Below, in pieces: positions 10,108 through 40,473 of a DNA stretch of 64,000 nt. Under the pieces are notes generated by a model. It saw nothing but the letters and a program-made list of their open reading frames with translations. It did no database searches and was not told the DNA's origin. Position numbers and translations under genes: made by a program. The stretch's first letter is position 1, and every line of letters begins with the position of its first letter. The DNA is taken from assembly GCF_963422355.1 (NCBI RefSeq), contig NC_085100.1, positions 2,854,068 to 2,918,067 of the forward strand, read 5' to 3'. Source of the stretch: Corticium candelabrum (Eukaryota; Porifera; Homoscleromorpha; Homosclerophorida; Plakinidae).

Positions 10108-11618
10108 ATGCGGAAATGCGTAGTCCTAATGTTCGTACTTTTGTTTGCACTGCTGCACGCATATGGTGAAAACACCTGCCACAATGGCAAAGGCGACTGT
10201 TCGTCTCGCGAAACTCTCGAGCACTACAAAGTCAACGACGATCCTTTTTCCGCATACTTTGCTGTAAAAGAGACGGAAGACGAGAGCGAGTTGTTCCAAA
10301 GAGGCCACATGAAGCCTCTAGGATATCACAGACCGCCGGTACGTATCACAGAAGAGTTGAATCATATGATAGCCCCGGAGGACTTCCACCAGCATTATGT
10401 TGCCCGCCATCGACCTCTCGTAATTCGCAACGCCGTCAAATACTGGAATGCCACATGGCGGTGGACAGATGAGTATCTCGCAGGCGAGTTTGGAGACGTG
10501 AGTATGAAAATGGAGACAAAAGATGACAACAAGTTTGATATCCCAGCTGATATGAAATTCAGAGAATTCCTGGATATATATAAGTCACGTGACGTTTACA
10601 TGGTGGATGAAGTCTTGCCTGAGATGCGCGAGGATGTCATACTACCTACTTGTCTTCGATGTGAGGAGATGACCGAACGATTTTTTGTGTCGTACTTTTG
10701 GATGAGCTATGGTGGCACGTCCTCGAAAATCCACGTTGACACCGACGAGAACCTCCTCTGTGTTCTGCATGGTGCCAAAACTCTGCTTCTCATCTCACCT
10801 CTGTATTCACACGAAGTCCATGCAGATGACACTCAAATTCTTGGCGTATCCAGGATTGATCCCACGGCTGTTGACTTCAAACAATTTCCTCGAGCAAAGA
10901 ACATTCGCTACGAGATAGCTCATATTAATGCCGGTGATCTCGTTTATATACCTCAGTTTTGGTGGCATCATGTTATATCGCATTCTGGCCGACAGCAAGC
11001 CGTTGCTTTATGGTGGAAATCAAGCCCTATTAGTGGACCTCCCGGAAGTCCTGTTCTGACTTATGGTAGCAACACCAATCGATATTCATTTGCGAGTTCT
11101 CTTGTATATTACGAGCAGTGGGTGTTAAACGTTAGCAGCACGGCTCCACGACTAAAGTGTGAAATGCAGACCGTTCGGATGAGCCAATTCCAATGGGAGA
11201 CTGATCGAGATCCCGACAGTCCACAAACGAAAGAGTACGGCTATGATGATGAACAAAAGCATGCACTGTGGGTAAACGGTGATTACAAAGATGACAATGA
11301 AGATGACGATGATATAGAGGTGAATGACTCTCAAGATACTTTTAAGTTAATTTTTAAAATATATTTCTCTGTCAGGGTGATGAGACGGTTTGCCAATTCA
11401 ATGCCAGCGACTGGAGGAGTCCCTGCTTTCTGAAGGACTGTCACGTGAACGATCGGCATCCTGTGTGCTTGCGTTACATCATAGACTATTGCCACGAGGT
11501 GGCAGACAAAGCGTGTGTTATTGAAATCCCCCAACTTCTCAATAAGCTGTATGGAGATGAATACAGATCAATTCCTAATGCAAGAAAGCGATGGGGAGAC
11601 GACATTTCCAAGGACTGA
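10108..11618 (+). CDS. secretory-pathway JmjC/cupin_8 domain protein
   Basis: Exon 1 is 10108-11319 and exon 2 is 11376-11618, around a 56-nt intron (GAG|GTGAAT ... CTGTCAG); 484 residues. Residues 1-20 form a signal peptide (MRKCVVLMFVLLFALL...). Next is PLVIRNAVKYW, typical of the start of cupin_8/JmjC folds. The Fe(II) motif HVD lies in SSKIHVDTDENLLCVLHG, and the distal His in GDLVYIPQFWWHHVIS, so the 2-oxoglutarate oxygenase centre looks intact. An acidic patch (DDNEDDDD) follows. Exon 2 adds a Cys-rich tail with six Cys (VCQFNASDW...CFLKDC...CLRYIIDYC...C) that could be disulfide-bonded. There is no KDEL-type ER retention signal. If the intron is retained, the frame stays open and gives an alternative C terminus without the Cys module. 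The substrate cannot be told; protein hydroxylation is likely. Confidence 0.87.
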
Positions 11619-12849
11619 ATATTGCATACAAATTAATTAAGTCTTAATACATTTGTTCTATCTTGCCCATGCAAATTAAAACTGACCTGTTTGTGTGATA
11701 GTTGGGATCACGAGCCGTGATGTGGTACTGTACGAAATCATTCAACTCTAGCTAGTCATGACGCCTGTTACAAGTGTATACATACTTGTTTATCTTTGTT
11801 GCAGTGCCTTTAATTCAAAGGGGTAGAGTTTCAATGTCATTGTTGCCTATGGCATTTTTTGTTCTGGACGAAAAATGCATAACCACAGGCTCTCTTAATT
11901 AATTAACGCGCGCAGGCTCCGCCCCACTCTAGCCTGTGCGCGTGCGGGTTCCGCCCCACTCTAATACATTTAGCCTGCGCGCGTTACTAGGTTGGCAAAA
12001 AATAAATATTTAGTTTATTACGGACGCGTGAAATGCTAGGGCCGTGTTTCCACTAGCTGCACCTTAATAACAATTAAACTAGTTTAGCTTAAACGCGTTC
12101 ACAACTAAACCAGTTCAAGAAAGCGACTGTTTCCACTATGAACTTGCACATCCGGAATGTGCAAAACCAGAGTGCAAAACAAAACGTCTAGGAACGCCTT
12201 ATTTTGAAATACTGGGCTGCTCTGTCGCCGAGTCAGAGCAACCGTTCAGTGTTGGTTGTCACTGATTCAGCATCTGCTAGCGCGAAGGAATGACGGTCAT
12301 GTGACGTACGACCTACTGCGTAACACGTGACCAGGTATCTCCTTTTCTCACGCTCTTCTAATAGACTCTGACTAATTACATTCAAGCTACATAGCTATGG
12401 CACGCGGAGGGTTTGCACTGTAGAGCTTCTTCATTTTTTATAGGTCTGGTTACAATCATGCTGGAAGTCATCATTTTAGATTTTTAAATTCATTTAAAAT
12501 CAAAACAACTCAAACTGTCTTGACAACTTCAATGCTTCTTGTACTCAAAATGTGGCACAACGTCTTTACCCCTGTGTATACATTGGCATTTAATAGTTAA
12601 TTAATTAATTAATGTAAAGCCAGTCGATTTGCTGAGAGTCTACACTTTGAGTACAAGACCAAAGTTTGTGCCAGTGTTCTACAGTTCTGACTCTACTGGG
12701 TTGCCATCCAATATTACATGCTAATTGTACGAGACATGATGAAAGTCATACCTTATGAAATTCTTAATTAACAACATGTGCATGTTGACTCTTTCTAGTC
12801 TGTTGTTACCATCTATTCAATCGATGTCAACGTGTCACAATCCTATTGC
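11619..12849. other. intergenic region between the JmjC gene and TRABD 3' ends
   Basis: A convergent intergenic spacer with no convincing reading frame. It holds a small inverted repeat at 11903-11986, several TTAATTAA runs, and a stretch at 12042-12300 with repeated TTTCCACTA motifs that may be an old transposon end. Confidence 0.5.
11903..11986. repeat. short inverted repeat AACGCGCGCAGGCT
   Basis: Perfect 14-bp inverted ends (AACGCGCGCAGGCT / AGCCTGCGCGCGTT) enclose two copies of TCCGCCCCACTCTA. It may be a small foldback element. Confidence 0.6.
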
Positions 12850-15800
12850 CTATATCAGCTTCCAAGTCTTGCCGAGTCGGTACACCCCGTAGATACAGAG
12901 TCCATAAAATCCAATCTTTATACCCACAGAGATGACACGTCCAACAACCGAAGGTTTCGGGATGCTATCCACACAAATTTTGAGACAAAATATTTATAAT
13001 TCGAAAATTGGTAGATTACCTGACAAGAGATTTGATATCAATTTTCTTATCCCAGTTACTGACTATCCCAAGCACGTGACCCATTCCAACAACTCCGACC
13101 ACTACAATTGGTTCCGGACCTGCCACACCAGCAGCATCACTATCACCACATAAACAACCTCGTAATTTATCAGTTACCTCCAATAAGTCTGGAGTGAACG
13201 GGTTGGGCTGCCTTTCTCAGAGAGTGTACGAGATACTGGTCTCGTTCATTGACAAGAACTTCGGTTACTTCGGGGTATTCGCCAGCAAACTGCTCAAGTA
13301 ACTGTTGAAGCAGGTCCTTGTCTTTACACTTTTCAACATCTTCTTTGCTGTACAACGACCGATGTAAAGCAGATAAAGGAATACGCAAGGCATTATGAGA
13401 GGAATATATGTATACCTGATTGGATCACGACAAGTCAAGAGGTACCAACCAAATTTGCATTTTTGCCATAGCGACATTGCTCTTATTATCCGTGTCAATG
13501 TAATCTGCACACAGCCACTGATAATAGCAGTAAATCTGTCTCGTTTTGACATGTAGTTGTATAGCATTAGTTCAAGCCCAATAAGTAAATATAACAACAA
13601 CAATAATAAAAATAATAATAATAACAAGTACTTGGGTGTAGATGAGAGTAACGGTATTCAGCACAGCATGATGCGGGAGAGACTCCGTCGTGAGTACTTG
13701 CGCAGAGTGAAGGTGGTTCTCCGGACTGAGTTGTATGGTCGGAACAAGATTCTAGCCATCAATGAGTTTGCACTACCGGTTCTCACTTACAGTTTTGGCG
13801 TCATTCATTGGGGGTGCACAAACCTGCAGCAGCTCGATCGACGGACCAGAAAGCTCCTCTCTATGCAAGGTGTCCACCATCCTGCTGCAGACGTTGACCG
13901 ACTGTACGCTCCTTGCAGTGATGGGGGTAGGGGATTACAACAGATTAAGTCGACATATCAATCTTGTATTGTGAGGCTGAACTGTTACCTTGCTGACAGT
14001 TCTGATCCTTTCATGCAGATGATACGGGAGTGTGACTCTGGAAAATCTTCACACTCGATCAAGCACATGGCTTGTCGGTTTACTGCACAGCTGCGGAGGA
14101 GTCTTGCTTCGGACGACAAGTCACAGAGCTTACACAGGAATGCATCCATCTCGGTTGAAGGTGGCTTCGAGCAAGCACCTGAAACAGATGCGAGACATTA
14201 CCGTACATGTTGCAGTTCTCTTCGTGTGCGGTCCTGGAGCGGGAAGCCTCTGCACGGGCAGTATCGTCGTCTCACTGAGCAACCGCCTGTGGACATGAAA
14301 GAGACCTACGGATGGCTAAAGGCAGCGAATCTTCCTGCTGCAACTGAGGGACTGGTTGTTGCTGCTCAAGACCAAGCTCTTCGGACTCGGTACTATGAGT
14401 GCAAGATTCTACATCGTGATGTCAGTTCTACTTGCCGCATGTGCAGTGTAGGCCTGGAAACAGTCGACCACATTGTGGCAGGCTGTAGTGCTTTGGCACC
14501 GACGGACTACACTGATCGACACAATCAGGTGGCATCCATCATTCACTGGGATGTTTATCGCCATTTTGGGGTTCCAGTGGAGAGCAGATGGTGCCAGCAT
14601 CATCCTGATAGGCTTGTGGAGATGGATGACATTACTATGACGTGGGATACCACCATCCCCACTGCCAGAAAGATCAAAGTCAATCGTCCAGACATCTGTC
14701 TCAGAAATAGGAAGACAAACACTTGTCTTCTTCTTGATATCAGCTGTCCTGCTGATGGCAACATTGGCAAGAAACATGCTGAGAAGTTGGCGAAGTACAG
14801 CGACTTGCGAGTGGAGATAAGCCGCATGTGGCATTGTCGAACACTGGTGGTTCCGGTGGTCTTGAGAGCTTTGGGCACAGTGCACGCAGGTATTGCACGG
14901 TGGCTGGACATTATTCCAGGTCATCACAACCTGCAGCACTTACAGAAAACAGTGCTTCTGGGATCTACTCGGATCCTTCGTAAAGTCATGTCTTCTTTCT
15001 AGACAGCCGTGATGGTCTAAGTACTTCTGAAGCAGGGTTTGCCTCCGATACTTGTAGTAGACTTTACAAACCAGACTGATCTGGTTGAGCACGACAACAT
15101 AATAATGTGTCGTTATGCCCCTCCATAATGGGCAAGTGGGATCATTACCCCCATCTGGGCGCCCACCAACCCGGCAGGTGAGCCCAGCGGGGTACATGTT
15201 TCCATGTAGTCCATACGGCGATCAATGACTAGCCAATTCGATATAGATTGCAGGCATTACGGTGACTGCGTACTCGATACAGCACGCCTAGTGGATATCA
15301 ACAACCACCAGGAAAGCACTGGACGTCATCGTCAACGGACCGTTCGCCAGACCACAGAGACTCCCCAACGACTGAAACAAGTCATAGTCTCATGGATAAA
15401 GCTAGAGAAACATGAGAAAGAAAGACAGACAAGTTTCACAATTTACTGTCGTCATTGGGGTTTGAAACCCCAAACCATGGAGTGGTAGCCATTGTCGCTA
15501 ACCGCTAAGCCACGGCGGTGACTAAATAATAATAATAATAATTATTATTATTATTATTATTAATATTATTGACATTACTATGACGTGGGATACCACCATC
15601 CCCACTGCCAGGAAGATCAAAGTCAATCGTCCAGACATCTGTCTCAGAAATAGGAAGACAAACACTTGTCTTCTTCTTGATATCAGCTGTCCTGCTGATG
15701 GCAACATTGGCAAGAAACATGCTGAGAAGTTGGCGAAGTACAGCGACTTGCGAGTGGAGATAAGCCGCATGAGGCATTGTCGAACACTGGTGGTTCCGGT

Positions 15801-17621
15801 GGTCTTGAGAGCTTTGGGCACAGTGCACGCAGGTATTGCACGGTGGCTGGACATTATTCCAGGTCATCACAACCTGCAGCACTTACAGAAAACAGTGCTT
15901 CTGGGATCTACTCGGATCCTTCGTAAAGTCATGTCTTCTTTCCAGACAGCCGTGATGGTCTAAGTACTTCTGAAGCAGGGTTTGCTTCCGGTACTTGTAA
16001 TAGACTTTACAAACCAGACTGATCTGGTTGAGCACGACAATTATTACTATTATCATTACTGGAGGGATGGGCAAAGAAGCTACCACATTTTTCAAACATA
16101 TAGCTAATATCATTTCAAACAATCAAAATACCTCTTATGCACAAACAATGTCTATGATTAGATGCAGACCAAGATTTGCTGTATTACGATCGACAAGTCT
16201 GTGTGTTCAAGGGACAAGATCAAAACCACATTGTCCACTCAAATTGGACATAATGGACATTGTGTGAGGCTCGTCTCAAGCTTACTCACTAAATTTTTCT
16301 GTTAACAGACGTAGATGTTGACATTGTTTCTGTTTAACCATTGGCACATGCGCAGGTTATGGTATTGGTCATGTGTGCATGTGTGCATGTCTGTCTGTCT
16401 GTCTATCTGTCCGTCTGTCTAGCTGTCCGTTTGTCTGTCTAGCTGTCTGTTTGTCTGTCTAGCTATCTGTCTATCTGTCTGTCTGTTCCCGCTCTACCTG
16501 CTTCAGCATCCGTTGAAACCAGCAAACAATGATACTCACAGGTTTATCATAGGCTTGCCTTGGATCACTATGTGTGGAGTTTCAAAAAACCTTGCGTTCA
16601 AAGTTACAGCGTGAAAAGCCAATGTGCAAACGAGTTGGAGCTCCACTCGAGCTTTGTTCACGCACTTTCGGGACACAAAATGCAGGAAGTACTCGAAGAG
16701 CAACTGGTTAGTCAAAAGCTGCTTCAAGTGCTACCTACTGGTGTAACGAGGGTCAAATAGAGTCGCTGTCCATACTGTAAAGTTGCTGTGTTATAATAAT
16801 AATTATTGTTATTACATAACAGAATTCAAAAATTCTTTGTGAGTATCATGGCACTGTGTCAGTTCATTGGTAATTATTAATTCTCGATTACAGCAATCTT
16901 CGAGTCAATGTTTACTAAATTTTTATCTACAAGTCGGACTTTGATAACTTATTAGTAGTTTCAAGCTCTTCAACAATAAACAGTATGGAAGTTTCTGTTG
17001 CACGTGCATCTCTTCTGCATGCTCTGAAATAGACTTAATAAAAGTGTCTACCATCATGTCTGTAAGAGTGCCCAGCTCATATGCCAGCGTTCTAATGTAG
17101 TTGCTTATGTGTCAGCTCCTTCGTGCACATATCATGTGCTCTGTTGCTGACCTCAAGTACAGTTTGATTTGCATGGCATCTGCTTGATTGCTTAGACCTA
17201 AGGTGAAGTGATATATAAACGAGAAAACAACCTGGCAAATAAATTGTGTGTAACAAATTAATTTCTGAAGACAACCAAGTATTACAAGCAACTAAAGACT
17301 CGATTCATTGTAGCATTTTGCAATGGGTTGCAACTATTGCTTCAAAATGTCTCAGCGTGTGTAAAACCAGCTATTGTATCTTTTGATTTTGGCACAGATC
17401 ACTTTGTTCCTATGGCATTAAATACAATTCCTAGTAATGAATCAAAATAGTGAGATAGTAATGCAAATATTGGTACTTGGTCACCTAGAAACATGTAAAG
17501 GTTCTGATTTGTTGAATTGAAAATTATAAAATATTGTATGCTACACTCTGAAGCACATGCCATAGGCAGTGACAAACAGTTGTGATGATGAATATGCGCA
17601 TGCGCACACGTACGCACACCA

Positions 17622-17656
<35 letters not shown>

Positions 17657-17663
17657 CACACAA

Positions 17664-17704
<41 letters not shown>

Positions 17705-17711
17705 CACACAA

Positions 17712-17784
<73 letters not shown>

Positions 17785-19463
17785 AACAAACATGCACACA
17801 CACCAACAAACATGCACACACACCAACAAACATGCACACACACACAGTGCCAATATATAGTAGCCTACGTTCAAATAGTAAGCCAAGCACTTAACCAAAT
17901 TAAAAATAGTGACCCATGGGCTACTACCCTATTGCTCTTACTGTATTTCTTCAAATAGTGGCCGCCCTCAAATAGAAGCCGCCCACGTTTAGAAGCCGCA
18001 GCTGAAGAAACTTGCTAAAAATAGAGGCCGCCCTCAAATTGAGGCCACAGTAGTCTGCAGAGTTACTGGCCACCCTCCCCCCCATCACATGCTTTTGATG
18101 CTCTGCATCAATCTCATCCTATTACGCACACTCGTCTATTAACAAGTTCAGGGTACTTTCCACGTAGTTCTCAGCACATTGTGCATCTAGAATGTAGATA
18201 ACACAATAGTTGTGACATTTACAGCTAAACCTGCCGTGCTGGCACCTTCAAAAGTGTCCAATTATGTCAACAGAAAGAAAGGTGACATTCAAGTACCAAT
18301 GTGTCACGGTGTGAAGTAGAGACTTAAAGAGACCGCCCTCGTTTAGAGGCCGCAGTTCGGCAACCTTGTCAAAAATAGAGGCCGCGGTGACTATTCAAAG
18401 AAATACGGTAATTAATGTTTTTCGAGACTAATTCTTTTCAAGACTCCAAAAAAATTTAGAAATTTTTTTATGAATGATAATTATTTTGAGATCTTGATGT
18501 GCACTATTAGTCACTTTTTGATTTATTTTTTTGTTTATTCATTCTTTCAAACTGATTCAATTCTCTAAACATTTCAAGTTGGAATCTAGCAGCAATTTTT
18601 AGCAATTTTTAGCAGCCAAGTCTAGCAGCCATTTTTGACAATGTTTCATGCGCATCCACAAAAACCAAAAACTCGGACAACCGACAATTTTCAAGACCAA
18701 AATATTATTTTTCTGTTTATATCCTATTATTTTTCAGACAAAATTTTCAAAAAAATTATTACTCGAAAAACATTAGGAGCAGTAGGGTATTCACCAACAA
18801 CACACAAAACGGTTATCAACCTGAATGGGTCTGTCACCGCAGACAATCCTACAACCAGCAATACCACAAGCCTGTAACACAATCACATAGAATTAATTAA
18901 CGGTCTCTTAACGACCACCACCCTAATTTACATGTTTGTATGCTGTTCTGAATTCTCCTCCAGGTGCCATTCCTAGCTCTTTGGTTATATGTGCTGTCAA
19001 CAAGAGTAACAACGACGACACAATTCCACTGGTAAATCCGTGTGCCTGAATATTGCTTCTTAATTTCTGTAAATTCATTGTTTTCGCCTCCTCGAGCATC
19101 TCACTCTCATCCAATGCAACGACGCCCGTTCTTGCTGTACACAACTCTAACAGGACGACATTTGGTCTGACCAAATCAATAGTCTACAAAATAATTAATA
19201 TTAATTAATTAACTGATTGTATCGGTGGGTTAGCTAATTGAGCTTCATTACGGTGGCTACGTCTTCACAGCTTTCTCTGCTAAAGTGTGCCGTCCCAACC
19301 AGATAGACGAACGAGCCGAATTCTGTCGTCAGTCTGGTTACAGTCTTTGGTAAGCCGGGTGGGTCGACATTGACGACGTAGGGAGCTTGAAACGGATCTG
19401 AACAAAGATCTAGACTCTTTAGAGAAGCAAGAGATGAACATGATGTCTACCTGCAGATGCCAT
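12850..19463 (-). CDS. TRABD: TraB domain-containing protein (TRABD)
   Basis: Eight exons: 19451-19463, 19252-19397, 18932-19183, 18821-18871, 13416-13504, 13178-13347, 13020-13119, 12850-12964. They total 936 nt and 311 residues, and every phase matches. Family blocks in order: VYLVGTAHFSRESCEDV (GTxH), RPNVVLLELC, HITKELGMAPGGEFRTAY, CGDRPIQITLTRIIRAMSLW, YSKEDVEKCKDKDLLQQ, EVLVNERDQYLVHSLRKAAQ, VVGVVGMGHVLGI (GMGH). The last is a C-terminal hydrophobic segment (RVISVGIKIGFYGLCIYGVY) expected to anchor it in the outer mitochondrial membrane, as reported for TraB relatives. The GTxH and GMGH motifs of the TraB/Tiki-type fold are both present. The 5.3-kb intron 4 carries the LINE/SINE cluster and nested MITEs. 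The start ATG was chosen by phase and by similarity starting right after it. Divergent from LIN52. Confidence 0.95.
13590..13628. repeat. (AAC/AAT)n tract at the LINE 5' end
   Basis: A mixed AAC/AAT trinucleotide run immediately upstream of the 5'-truncated LINE copy. Confidence 0.9.
13628..15097 (+). mobile_element. 5'-truncated LINE, probably R4/Dong-like (restriction-like endonuclease type), copy 1
   Basis: An uninterrupted frame runs from the repeat tract to a stop at 15002. It starts in the reverse transcriptase thumb (YLGVDESNGI...LRREYLRRVKVVLRTELYGRNKI). Next comes a zinc-finger-like CRMC...ETVDHIVAGC motif. The C-terminal segment W...NRPDICLRNRKTNTCLLLDISCPAD...KHAEKLAKYSDL has the R-PD...D layout of a restriction-like endonuclease. 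The frame ends LQKTVLLGSTRILRKVMSSF. The catalytic RT motifs are missing, so this copy is dead on its own, but the remaining frame is intact and probably young. It lies inside TRABD intron 4, opposite to TRABD transcription. The tail GAGCACGACAA runs into ATAATAAT. Confidence 0.85.
15098..15525 (-). mobile_element. tRNA-derived SINE between two LINE copies
   Basis: On the minus strand near 15520, GTGGCTTAGCGGTTAGCG resembles a pol III box A and GGGTTTCAAACCCC a box B about 35 nt later; the pair spans about 70 nt, as in a tRNA head. The rest, toward lower coordinates, has no coding capacity and would be the SINE body. It is bounded on both sides by ATT/AAT-type repeats. Confidence 0.65.
15526..15569. 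repeat. (AAT)n-(ATT)n microsatellite
   Basis: An AAT run switching to an ATT run, forming a perfect small palindrome, directly before the second LINE copy. Confidence 0.95.
15570..16043 (+). mobile_element. LINE 3' end, copy 2, nearly identical to copy 1
   Basis: Begins at GACATTACTATGACG and repeats about 470 bp of copy 1 (14627-15097) with only scattered substitutions, including one that swaps W for R in the protein. It is severely 5'-truncated, same strand, and ends in GAGCACGACAATTATTACTATTATC. The very low divergence implies recent activity or a recent duplication. Confidence 0.9.
16044..17600. other. TRABD intron sequence
   Basis: No supported exon was found. It includes a degenerate TCTG/TCTA tetranucleotide tract at 16388-16490 and a short AAT run near 16796. 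Frames around 16536-16760 do not match TRABD or any family I know. Confidence 0.45.
17618..17848. repeat. (CA)n microsatellite array
   Basis: About 230 bp of CA repeats with regular CG and AATA interruptions, ending in three copies of CACCAACAAACATGCACACA. Apparent open frames here are artefacts. Confidence 0.95.
17911..18795. mobile_element. outer MITE split by an inner MITE
   Basis: The left end CTACCCTATTGCTCTTA and the right end, in reverse complement, ATACCCTACTGCTCCTAATG pair as terminal inverted repeats once the inner insert (17940-18410) is set aside. The subterminal TAATGTTTTTCGAG at 18412 matches CTCGAAAAACATTA at 18763 exactly. It is non-coding and lies in TRABD intron 4, ending about 25 bp before exon 4. 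Confidence 0.65.
17940..18410. mobile_element. inner MITE with TTAC(T/C)GTATTTCTT ends
   Basis: The left end TACTGTATTTCTTCAAATAGTG and the right end in reverse complement TACCGTATTTCTTTGAATAGTC are matching terminal inverted repeats. GGCCGCC and AAAATAGAGGCCGC motifs recur in both halves. No reading frame. A TTA/TTA target duplication is possible. Confidence 0.75.
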
Positions 19464-19620
19464 AGAACGGGAATTCACATACGGGACTCGAATACGGGAC
19501 TCGAATACGGGACTCGAATACGGGACTCGAATACGGGACTCGAATACGGGACTCGAATACGGGACTCGAATACGGGACTCGAATCGAGACAAAAATGCTC
19601 TTTGCTTGGTAAACGTCGGG
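19464..19620. promoter_or_regulatory. divergent TRABD/LIN52 promoter with a 13-bp minisatellite
   Basis: The start codons of TRABD (minus, 19463) and LIN52 (plus, 19621) lie 157 bp apart. About two thirds of this is a tandem array of GGGACTCGAATAC units, about eight near-identical 13-bp copies from 19480 to 19583. No TATA box or CCAAT motif is evident. Confidence 0.7.
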
Positions 19621-19989
19621 ATGGCCGGAAAGGCGAGGCGAGACGCGGAACTGGAAAGTCTTATGAGTCACGAACGGCTTGATCGTAGTTCTCCCGACCT
19701 GTGGCCCGGATCCGGCGCTTTGCTTCATGACACAAATCAATTTGTCAGCAGCAGTCGAGGTTCTCTCATGCATTTGAGTAGAGATTCGTCACCGGAATGG
19801 CTCCATAGCATCAAGCAGGACGACACGGAGATGCTTCACGAGTTCGGCAGTCTGACGTCGTCGCAGCTTGTGGAAAAAGTGAAGGCGCTCCAGAATCTCG
19901 CTTACCAATTGGGTCTTGAAGAGGCGAAAGAGATGACACGGGGAAAATTTTTGAACGTTCTAGGAGTCGATAAATCAAATAGCAAGTAG
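19621..19989 (+). CDS. LIN52: LIN52 subunit of the MuvB/DREAM complex
   Basis: Single-exon frame of 122 residues. LIN52 is a core subunit of MuvB, which joins E2F-DP and p130/p107 in the DREAM repressor and B-Myb later in the cell cycle. Seen: LMSHERL, matching the LxSxExL pocket-binding motif, followed by DRSSPDLWP, whose Ser aligns with the DYRK1A-phosphorylated site of the human protein. Also seen: EWLHSIKQDDTEMLHEFGSLTSSQLVEKVKALQNLAYQLGL and EAKEMTRGKFLNVL, the conserved helical core. Length is close to the human 116 residues. ATG at 19621 was chosen because upstream sequence is the promoter minisatellite. Absence of introns is unusual next to its neighbours. Confidence 0.95.
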   Translation: MAGKARRDAELESLMSHERLDRSSPDLWPGSGALLHDTNQFVSSSRGSLMHLSRDSSPEWLHSIKQDDTEMLHEFGSLTSSQLVEKVKALQNLAYQLGLEEAKEMTRGKFLNVLGVDKSNSK

Positions 19990-20315
19990 TATATGGATAG
20001 ACTGTATGTGTGTTTAGTATGATAGACGTACAGTAGAGACAGGATTTGTGTTATAGCATCTTCTGCGCATGCGTGTGCCTGAACTTGAATTCCACTGTGT
20101 GGAGACCGATACATGTGGTATTGTTCGGTGATTTGTATTCCTGAAAATGAAAAGTAAATCAGAAACAAAATATGAAAATAAAAAAATTGCTGGCCGAATT
20201 TAATTTTTTTAGCAAAATAATTGAAAACCTTTAGCAAAAAATTGGAAAATAGAAAATGAAAAATTAAAATGGCCTGAAGAGTCGTGGACCAACCAACTAG
20301 ACAAATGTTGCTAGT

Positions 20316-20457
20316 TTCGCGTAGCCAGACCCTAATCCCGCGTACACGTACTCACCGGTGTCAATGATACTGTATGTGTTTTCCCGCACAAATGTCTCTG
20401 ACCGGGAGTAAAGGCGGGTCGAAATTGACGCGGCGTTATGGTCTGGCTACGCGAGAC
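20316..20457. mobile_element. MITE with TCGCGTAGCCAGACC ends
   Basis: TCGCGTAGCCAGACC at the left and GGTCTGGCTACGCGA at the right are perfect 15-bp inverted repeats, about 140 bp apart. It is non-coding and lies between the convergent ends of LIN52 and the giant receptor gene. A single end of the same type recurs at 43614. Confidence 0.85.
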
Positions 20458-20741
20458 TGATGCAGGCTAATGCGAATTCTGAGTACACGTGTCCTGTAAT
20501 TGCTAGACAACCGTGAATGACATGAAAACAGTAAAATTGAAATTCAACAATTTGAAAAAACAAAATACTATTTTCCTTCCAACCCTACAAATGATACTCT
20601 AGCTAGCATGCGGCTTGAGCAATCATCACATCAAGTTTTGTGACGGAAACGACAGACATCGACATTTACAGTAACATCATTTCTCTTCACTACTTTTCCT
20701 TTCTTCTAAACAGCATCGTCAGTCACGAAATACGGCAGACA

Positions 20742-40473
<19,732 letters not shown>

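Noticed and set aside
16536-16760. Possible TRABD exon or small gene near 16.6 kb
   Set aside because: Neither strand fits the TRABD alignment, which is already continuous in phase from 18821 to 13504.
17399-17958. Poly(CV) and poly(HT) open frames near 17.6 kb and at the other GT tracts
   Set aside because: Translations of (CA)n/(GT)n microsatellites with no other protein features.
19606-19620. Upstream non-ATG start of LIN52
   Set aside because: Conserved sequence begins after the ATG at 19621; upstream is the promoter minisatellite.
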